Origin: an uncultured Roseburia sp.
GTDB lineage: Bacteria > Bacillota > Clostridia > Lachnospirales > Lachnospiraceae
DNA: 64,000 nt
Direction: 5' to 3'
Assembly: GCA_945787015.1 (NCBI GenBank)
Contig: CALZGM010000021.1
Coordinates: forward strand, 1-64,000
The notes below the pieces were generated by a model, which worked only from the letters and a program-made list of their open reading frames with translations, made no database searches and was not told the origin of the DNA. This document shows, one piece after another, positions 58,932 through 64,000 of this stretch (position 1 is the stretch's first letter; every line of letters begins with the position of its first letter). Position numbers and translations under genes: made by a program.

Positions 58932-59729
58932 ATGGCAAACAGATATACCATTCACGAAATTGCAAAGCTTCTTGGCATTTCAGCAGACGCCATCCGGCTT
59001 TATGAAAAAGAGGGGCTGGTTACGCCTGTCCATGATCCTCAAAACGGCTACCGCTATTACGAAACATTAGATATTCAGCGTATTATGGGTATCTACCTAT
59101 ATCGCCAGTTAGATGTAAGCCTTGCAGAAATCAAAGATCTGCTTACTGCCTCTTCTATTACGGAAGTTTCAGACAGTTTTTCTTCCCTAATTCTGAATAC
59201 AGAATCTGAAATAGAGCGTTTACAAAAAAAATTAGAAAAAATCCGTTTTATGAAACAGCACCTTGAAAACCTAAATCAAGGTTTTCATACCTATCGCATT
59301 TTAGATCTTCCTGATCTTTATCTGCTCTATCATCAGGATTTTTCTAAACCTCTGTATTCTAATATGAAAGACATTTTAAACTCACCGATTTTTTCCTTTG
59401 GAAATTTCTGTTACAGCCTGCAAATAGATGAAAATCAAACCTTTCAATCTAAAGCTTTACAATTTGCAATCCGCGAACCAATGATGATGCTATGCCCCTG
59501 GAGTGATAAAAGCAGTTCCCTTCCTAAGGTTCCCGGCTGCCGTTGCTTATATACAGTAACATCTACGCCGATCTACAGTGAACTACACTGGAATCTGGAT
59601 GGACTCCTTGCTTACGCAAAGGAGCACAATCTGCATTGCGCCGACCATGCTTATGCATTCTATATTTTCAGTGTTATTCCCGAGGATACAGTTATGGATT
59701 TTTATGAAATATATGTTCCTATCCTATAG
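58932..59729 (+). CDS. MerR family transcriptional regulator with effector domain
   Basis: A 265-residue regulator. The MerR HTH is at residues 4-70 (YTIHEIAKLLGISADAIRLY, then RYYETLDIQRIMGIYLYRQL), followed by a coiled-coil dimerisation helix (about 85-115) and a C-terminal effector domain of about 150 residues (ILDLPDLYLLYHQDFSKPL onward) that looks like a GyrI-like small-molecule binding region. The drug or ligand is unknown. GGGAG lies 8 bases before the ATG. It is followed by its own terminator. Confidence 0.87.
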   Translation: MANRYTIHEIAKLLGISADAIRLYEKEGLVTPVHDPQNGYRYYETLDIQRIMGIYLYRQLDVSLAEIKDLLTASSITEVSDSFSSLILNTESEIERLQKKLEKIRFMKQHLENLNQGFHTYRILDLPDLYLLYHQDFSKPLYSNMKDILNSPIFSFGNFCYSLQIDENQTFQSKALQFAIREPMMMLCPWSDKSSSLPKVPGCRCLYTVTSTPIYSELHWNLDGLLAYAKEHNLHCADHAYAFYIFSVIPEDTVMDFYEIYVPIL

Positions 59730-59757
59730 AAGACTCATATTTTTCTTGACTTTAGAC

Positions 59758-59803
59758 TAGCACCAACCTTTATGCTATAAGCATAACGGCTGGTGCTATT
59801 TTC
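59758..59803 (+). terminator. Terminator of the MerR gene
   Basis: TAGCACCA (59758-59765) pairs with TGGTGCTA (59791-59798), with an inner TTATGC/GCATAA stem, and TTTTCC follows. Confidence 0.72.
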
Positions 59804-59840
59804 CTATAGTACCGGTTTTAGCAATGATTAGGAGGTTTTT

Positions 59841-61397
59841 ATGGGAACTACAAATGAACTTACACTACAGGAAAAATGCACAAAACGGGCTAATTTTTGC
59901 CTGACTGTAACAATTACAATTGTCTCCGCTTACTTAATGCTTCTGTACCTAGGGCAGACCATACAACAATTAGTCACCGTACGAAAGGCAATTATCGTTG
60001 CAATTATGCTTGCCATTCCGCCGATTATTTCCTTTTTCTTTTATAAAACAAATTCCATTTCAAAACTCTATCGGAATGTCGCCTTGGTATCGTATCTGTT
60101 TGTTTTTGAAATTGCATGCTTATCATCCACAAAATTCTATTATAACTTTTTCTTACTGCCAATTTTGATTAGTATGATTATGTACTTTGATTTGAAGTTC
60201 GAAATTCGAGTTGCAATAATCAACGTAGTAGCTTCACTTTTAAATGCTCTTTACAGCGTCAATGTTTTAGGTGCCAACAGCCGATTGGAACAAAATGATG
60301 CAATTATGACAGTAAGTATTATCATTATTTTAACAATCAGTATTTGTCTCGCCACCCGCGTAGCTGTAGCGCATGTGAAGGAAGAAATGGATGAGTTAGA
60401 ATCCCGTAGGAAAAAACAGGAAGAAATGATGGAAGCAATCATTGCCGTCGGAAAATCCATCAATACTTCTACCCAGTCTATTCAGGCACTTGTTGAAGAA
60501 ATGTCCGATTCAACCATGTGCGTCACACAGGCCATGAATGATGTTGCAATCAGTATGGAAGGTACAGTAGGAAGCATTCAGGAGCAGGCTGCCATGACAG
60601 GTCGTATTCAGGACATCATTCTTGATACAGTTTCCATTTCAGACACTTTAAAAACCATTGCTTCCGAATCAGAGCAGGACGTTGTATCCGGTCAGAAAAT
60701 TGTTGAAAACATTGTTTCACAGACAGAACGAATCGAGCAGGAAAATACATTGGTCAAAAACAATATGACAGAACTACATACTCATACAAAAGATATGCAG
60801 AAGATTATTGGTATCATTCAACAGATTTCTTCTCAGACCAATCTTCTTGCCTTAAATGCTTCCATTGAAGCAGCCCGTGCAGGAGATGCAGGAAAGGGGT
60901 TTGCTGTAGTAGCCAATGAAATCCGTGTACTCTCTGAGCAAACCAAACAGTCTACCGAAAACATTGAAACAATTATAGCTAAATTGAATGAAAATGCAAC
61001 GGATACCATTTCTTCCATGGACCATGTAATGGATGAAATCGGCGGTCAGATTAATATGATTCATGACATTGCAGAAAACTTTACACACATCCGCACCGGT
61101 CTGTATGACTTAAAAGATAAAGCTGTCATAATGAGTGAAAAAACAAACCTACTAAATGAAACCAATCACATCATAGTAGATAACAACAATAACCTTTCTT
61201 CCACAAGCGAAGAAGTCAGTGCTTCTGCAGAGGAAACAACCGCAATGTGCTCTGATAACTCCGAACGATTCAAAGTCGTAAACAACGTTCTTACCGGTCT
61301 AATCACAGAAGCGGCAAAAATGGATGGTTATATCGACGAATATAACGCAATGCAAATCGATAGTGAAGCAGAACAGCTCCATACCGCTCTTGCATAA
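59841..61397 (+). CDS. Methyl-accepting chemotaxis protein with multi-helix membrane sensor
   Basis: A 518-residue MCP. Instead of an extracellular Cache domain the N-terminal 180 residues are five to six membrane helices ([20 protein letters not shown], then [19 protein letters not shown] and others). No clear HAMP domain is seen; a coiled coil (about 180-220) leads to the signalling domain with the hairpin tip [20 protein letters not shown]. This suggests sensing within the membrane or of cytoplasmic state. AGGAGG precedes the start. No CheA/CheW or flagellar genes are in the window. Confidence 0.88.
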   Translation: MGTTNELTLQEKCTKRANFCLTVTITIVSAYLMLLYLGQTIQQLVTVRKAIIVAIMLAIPPIISFFFYKTNSISKLYRNVALVSYLFVFEIACLSSTKFYYNFFLLPILISMIMYFDLKFEIRVAIINVVASLLNALYSVNVLGANSRLEQNDAIMTVSIIIILTISICLATRVAVAHVKEEMDELESRRKKQEEMMEAIIAVGKSINTSTQSIQALVEEMSDSTMCVTQAMNDVAISMEGTVGSIQEQAAMTGRIQDIILDTVSISDTLKTIASESEQDVVSGQKIVENIVSQTERIEQENTLVKNNMTELHTHTKDMQKIIGIIQQISSQTNLLALNASIEAARAGDAGKGFAVVANEIRVLSEQTKQSTENIETIIAKLNENATDTISSMDHVMDEIGGQINMIHDIAENFTHIRTGLYDLKDKAVIMSEKTNLLNETNHIIVDNNNNLSSTSEEVSASAEETTAMCSDNSERFKVVNNVLTGLITEAAKMDGYIDEYNAMQIDSEAEQLHTALA

Positions 61398-61418
61398 ATC
61401 AATTCAATTTTCTAGCAT

Positions 61419-61463
61419 TAAAAATGGTTCCCTTCTATTCATACTAAAAGGGAACCATTTTTT
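61419..61463. terminator. Terminator between the two convergent MCP genes
   Basis: AAAAATGGTTCCCTT pairs with AAGGGAACCATTTTT, followed by TTTTTCACTTTTTT on the plus strand and A-rich sequence on the other side, serving both genes. Confidence 0.85.
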
Positions 61464-61482
61464 CACTTTTTTATTTCATTTT

Positions 61483-63207
61483 TTATTCCAACTTAAATTT
61501 ATCAACCTCGGCATTCAGCTGATTTGCTATATCCATATTGGAATTCGCTTCATTTCCGATATCGCCGATACTGGTTGTCAAATCAACAGACATTTCCGTA
61601 ACATTTGTAACACCCTTTGCACTTTCCTCAACTGCAATACTGACTGCTGAAACAGCCTCTTTAATCTGGTCAATACTATCCTTAATCTGTTCACTTTCGC
61701 TTGCAAAATGCTCCATCATCTGGTTCATATCACCAACATCACTTCGGTAGCTTCCGCTGGTTTCTAAGAGTTTCTCATAGCCCGCCATTGCAGTTTCATC
61801 CATAAAGGTAAGCATTTCTTCCGCTTTTTTTGCAAGATCATTTACAGCACTGACTACCTCTACACTAACCTTCTGAATCTGGGCTGCTGTTTCTGCTGAA
61901 TTAGCAGCAAGCTTACCGATTTCATCTGCTACTACCGCAAATCCACGACCTGCTTCTCCCGCCCTTGCAGCTTCAATGCTTGCATTCAAAGAAAGTAAAT
62001 TTGTCTGTTCTGTGATATTAATAATATTCGTTGTCAAGGTTGTAATTTCCTCAACTGCCTTTGATTTTTCAATCTTTTCGTTTACAACATCTGCCATTTC
62101 CTGTGCTAGTTCACGTGCATGTCCCTGCTCTGAAACCGCTTTTTCATAAATATCTGCAGCCTTAGCCATAACTTCATCCGCAGCTGACTTTCCTTCATCT
62201 GCGCTCTGGAATATGGATTCAACCGCATCATATACAGAAATAATAGATGAATTTACCTGATTTAAGGAAGCACTTGTTTCTTCCATCGCAGCACTCATTT
62301 CTTCCATTGTGGCAGATACATCCGTAACATTCATTTCTGCACTACTCAGATTACCTACCACCTTCTTTGAAGAATCTGTCAACTGCTCAGAATTGCGTGC
62401 AATATTTAACATAATGCTTCGGATATGCTCCAATAGCTTATTGATATTCACCGCAATTAATTCCAATTCATCTCCGGTATGAATATCCAGCTTCTGTGTC
62501 AAATCTCCCTCACTATGTACCAAATCATAAACTTTTTGATTGACTGCCCGAAGACTTCTGCAAATATTCTCAACTGTTATTCCCATTAAAACAACTGATA
62601 CAACCAAGCAGATAACTGCCATGATAATAACATTTCTCGTGCTCTCATTCAGCTTGCTCAAAATATTATTAGCATTATAATCACTTCCAAGTACAGCCAC
62701 TACTTCGCCAGTGCTATTTGTAATTGGTCTGTATATTGATATCAGATTTCCATATTCTGTACGGTCAATATATTCCTGTGCAACTTCTTCTCCTCCAAAA
62801 GCACCTGCTAACTGTTCATAGGACTTTTCAAATTCCTGTCCATACTGTGCCTGAAGTTCCGAGGTATCAGTATCTATCATATAATAAACTTTACTGCCAT
62901 CTGAATACAGCAAATACAAATATTCAATATTATATTTCTGCTGTACATTGCGCAGACTGGCCAAAACCGTCTGATACTGTGCTGTTGATTCACAACCAGC
63001 TTCAAAACTACTTATAAGCTTCGCGTCCACCACATCAGCCGCTACCTGTGCTGCCATTTTCGCCTGTTCCACTCCCATTTTTACCATACCGTCATCAATA
63101 CTGCGGTATGCAGAAAATCCTTGTAATACACATATTGCAATAATAAACACAATTGCGGGTAGTAAAATTTTCGTACGTACACTCATTTTCCTAGTTTTTT
63201 GCTTCAT
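61483..63207 (-). CDS. Methyl-accepting chemotaxis protein with extracellular Cache domain
   Basis: A 574-residue MCP with a first transmembrane helix near residues 13-33 ([17 protein letters not shown]), an extracellular sCache-like domain (about 40-190; [17 protein letters not shown] and [20 protein letters not shown]), a second helix near 195-215, a HAMP domain, and the signalling domain with tip [19 protein letters not shown]. Small extracellular ligands are expected. The start is uncertain: ATG at 63207 has GGAG 12 bases upstream, ATG at 63219 touches it. It is convergent with the other MCP. Confidence 0.88.
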   Translation of the reverse strand: MKQKTRKMSVRTKILLPAIVFIIAICVLQGFSAYRSIDDGMVKMGVEQAKMAAQVAADVVDAKLISSFEAGCESTAQYQTVLASLRNVQQKYNIEYLYLLYSDGSKVYYMIDTDTSELQAQYGQEFEKSYEQLAGAFGGEEVAQEYIDRTEYGNLISIYRPITNSTGEVVAVLGSDYNANNILSKLNESTRNVIIMAVICLVVSVVLMGITVENICRSLRAVNQKVYDLVHSEGDLTQKLDIHTGDELELIAVNINKLLEHIRSIMLNIARNSEQLTDSSKKVVGNLSSAEMNVTDVSATMEEMSAAMEETSASLNQVNSSIISVYDAVESIFQSADEGKSAADEVMAKAADIYEKAVSEQGHARELAQEMADVVNEKIEKSKAVEEITTLTTNIINITEQTNLLSLNASIEAARAGEAGRGFAVVADEIGKLAANSAETAAQIQKVSVEVVSAVNDLAKKAEEMLTFMDETAMAGYEKLLETSGSYRSDVGDMNQMMEHFASESEQIKDSIDQIKEAVSAVSIAVEESAKGVTNVTEMSVDLTTSIGDIGNEANSNMDIANQLNAEVDKFKLE

Positions 63208-63263
63208 AGTTTTTAACATCTCCGTTTCATTATAATGTAAAGCCGTACACCTAATATAGTACT

Positions 63264-63292
63264 ATTGTATCAGTATTCGAAACATTTTCCAA
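63264..63292 (-). promoter_or_regulatory. Promoter of the Cache-domain MCP gene
   Basis: Minus-strand TTGGAA (63287-63292) and TACAAT (63264-63269) with a 17-base spacer, about 55 bases before the start. Confidence 0.55.
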
Positions 63293-63312
63293 TGGTTTTC
63301 TGACAAAAACGC

Positions 63313-63348
63313 AAAAAAAAGTGCCGATATTACTCGACACTTTTTTAT
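63313..63348 (-). terminator. Terminator of the solute-binding protein gene
   Basis: AAAAAGTGCCGA pairs with TCGACACTTTTT around TATTAC (63315-63346), with a T run on either strand. It follows the stop of the substrate-binding protein by about 15 bases. Confidence 0.85.
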
Positions 63349-63362
63349 CACATCGTTTTTAC

Positions 63363-64000
63363 CTAGTAAATACCAAGACATCTTGTCATATAACCTGCAT
63401 AGTCAGGAAGCAAGGTAGTAAGATAAGTAGATGGATCACCATAATCCGGAGCCCAACCGGATAAATCATACATATCATAGTTGTTCTCATAACCATAACC
63501 GGTATAGTAACCTGCATAATACCATCCATCCAGATTTCCGGCATCTACAAGATTTACAATCACTTTTCCGCCTAATGTACTTTCTACCGACTTCTTATAA
63601 GCATTTGCTCTATTGGTGTAAACTTCACCTGAGGATGGATATGGAACATCAAATACGATTGGATTTGATTCGTCAACTATGACACCTTCTGCTGCCAACT
63701 CCTCTACCGCAATTTCAAACTCTGCAAGTGCATTTTCTACACTATGCCATCCGTCAAAACCATCACCGGAACCAATTCCGTCATCTGCTGCCGGATCCCA
63801 TACTTTAATCGCTACACCATCTGCATCAATCTGTGCCTGCATAATCGCACCATAGTAGGTGCCTGCTTTAAACGTAGTTGCAGTTCCGTTAATATCAATC
63901 GTTGTATCTTCAGCAAGCTCTACAAAGTTTGCAGGTGTATAACTATTTCTGATTGAATTGTACTTTAATTCTTCTCCAACTGACTGTGCATTGTAAGAAC
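63363..64000 (-). CDS. ABC transporter substrate-binding protein (family 5, peptide type), 5' part outside window
   Basis: The C-terminal 212 codons of a periplasmic-type oligopeptide-binding protein (SBP_bac_5, OppA-like); the frame stays open to the right edge with no start required. Recognisable phrases are IRNSYTPANFVELAED, DDGIGSGDGFDGWHSVENA, PYPSSGEVYTNRANAYKKSV and YDLSGWAPDYGDPSTYL. The protein ends soon after DYAGYMTRCLGIY. Many OppA proteins continue further, but the terminator follows at once, so this end is probably natural. It would bind peptides for an ABC importer encoded outside the window. Confidence 0.88.
   Translation of the reverse strand, partial: SYNAQSVGEELKYNSIRNSYTPANFVELAEDTTIDINGTATTFKAGTYYGAIMQAQIDADGVAIKVWDPAADDGIGSGDGFDGWHSVENALAEFEIAVEELAAEGVIVDESNPIVFDVPYPSSGEVYTNRANAYKKSVESTLGGKVIVNLVDAGNLDGWYYAGYYTGYGYENNYDMYDLSGWAPDYGDPSTYLTTLLPDYAGYMTRCLGIY

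Noticed and set aside
61483-63207. Sigma-28 chemotaxis promoters in front of the MCP genes
   Set aside because: No convincing TAAA-N15-GCCGATAA pattern was found; the visible boxes resemble the housekeeping type.
63363-64000. Premature stop in the substrate-binding protein
   Set aside because: A strong terminator follows the stop by about 15 bases, which suggests the end is natural even though some homologues are longer.

Overview
The window looks like chromosomal DNA of an anaerobic, low-GC Gram-positive bacterium of the Clostridia, most probably a Lachnospiraceae gut species. Reasons: strong purine-rich ribosome binding sites, TTGACA/TATAAT-type promoters, a glmS ribozyme, a clostridial SleC-like spore cortex-lytic enzyme, DUF1836 and YerC/YecD regulators, the type II GalT, and an Ech-type [NiFe] hydrogenase instead of aerobic respiration genes. 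I saw no rRNA, tRNA, CRISPR array or complete insertion sequence.

Layout. 1-0.3 kb: a long imperfect palindrome. 0.3-11 kb (minus strand): lipase-like hydrolase, recJ, SleC-like enzyme, glmS behind its ribozyme, ilvE, a flavoprotein, and a gene fusing an MFS transporter to a family 2 glycosidase, coupled to a diguanylate cyclase. 12.7-21.7 kb: FAD/Rieske oxidoreductase, a two-membrane-protein plus M20 peptidase operon, cupin, a shortened tocopherol cyclase-like gene, a TauE-type exporter, the lrgAB-GntR operon with visible promoter and operators, and a NUDIX hydrolase. 21.8-24.3 kb: an accessory patch of KilA-N/ORF6N genes, an unknown gene and a frameshifted XRE regulator. 24.3-32.3 kb: RNA methyltransferase, an acidic membrane protein, a 194-bp MITE-like element with 8-bp target duplication, pcrA, DUF1836, YerC, hisC and a second aminotransferase.

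32.4-51.6 kb is a hydrogenase region split in two: hypF-C-D-E behind an rsmH paralogue, and hypA next to a six-gene Ech hydrogenase operon (echA to echF). Between them lie a one-gene type IIG restriction-modification enzyme with a candidate LexA box, an XRE membrane regulator, and a TetR-DUF308-radical SAM cassette. Together the hyp and ech genes would build a membrane complex exchanging electrons between ferredoxin and protons; hypB is not in the window. 51.7-58.3 kb holds sugar use (galK, galT, GH2 beta-galactosidase, GH3 hexosaminidase), then divergent BlaI and MerR regulators, two methyl-accepting proteins and the 3' part of a solute-binding protein gene running off the right edge.

The most notable signal is a set of reading frames that stay open although conserved internal blocks are missing: glmS lacks about 70 residues with key isomerase residues although its ribozyme is intact, the tocopherol cyclase-like gene seems to lack two blocks, and a KilA-N gene begins with an XRE remnant and stops early. 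Family comparisons are from memory and no database search was possible.
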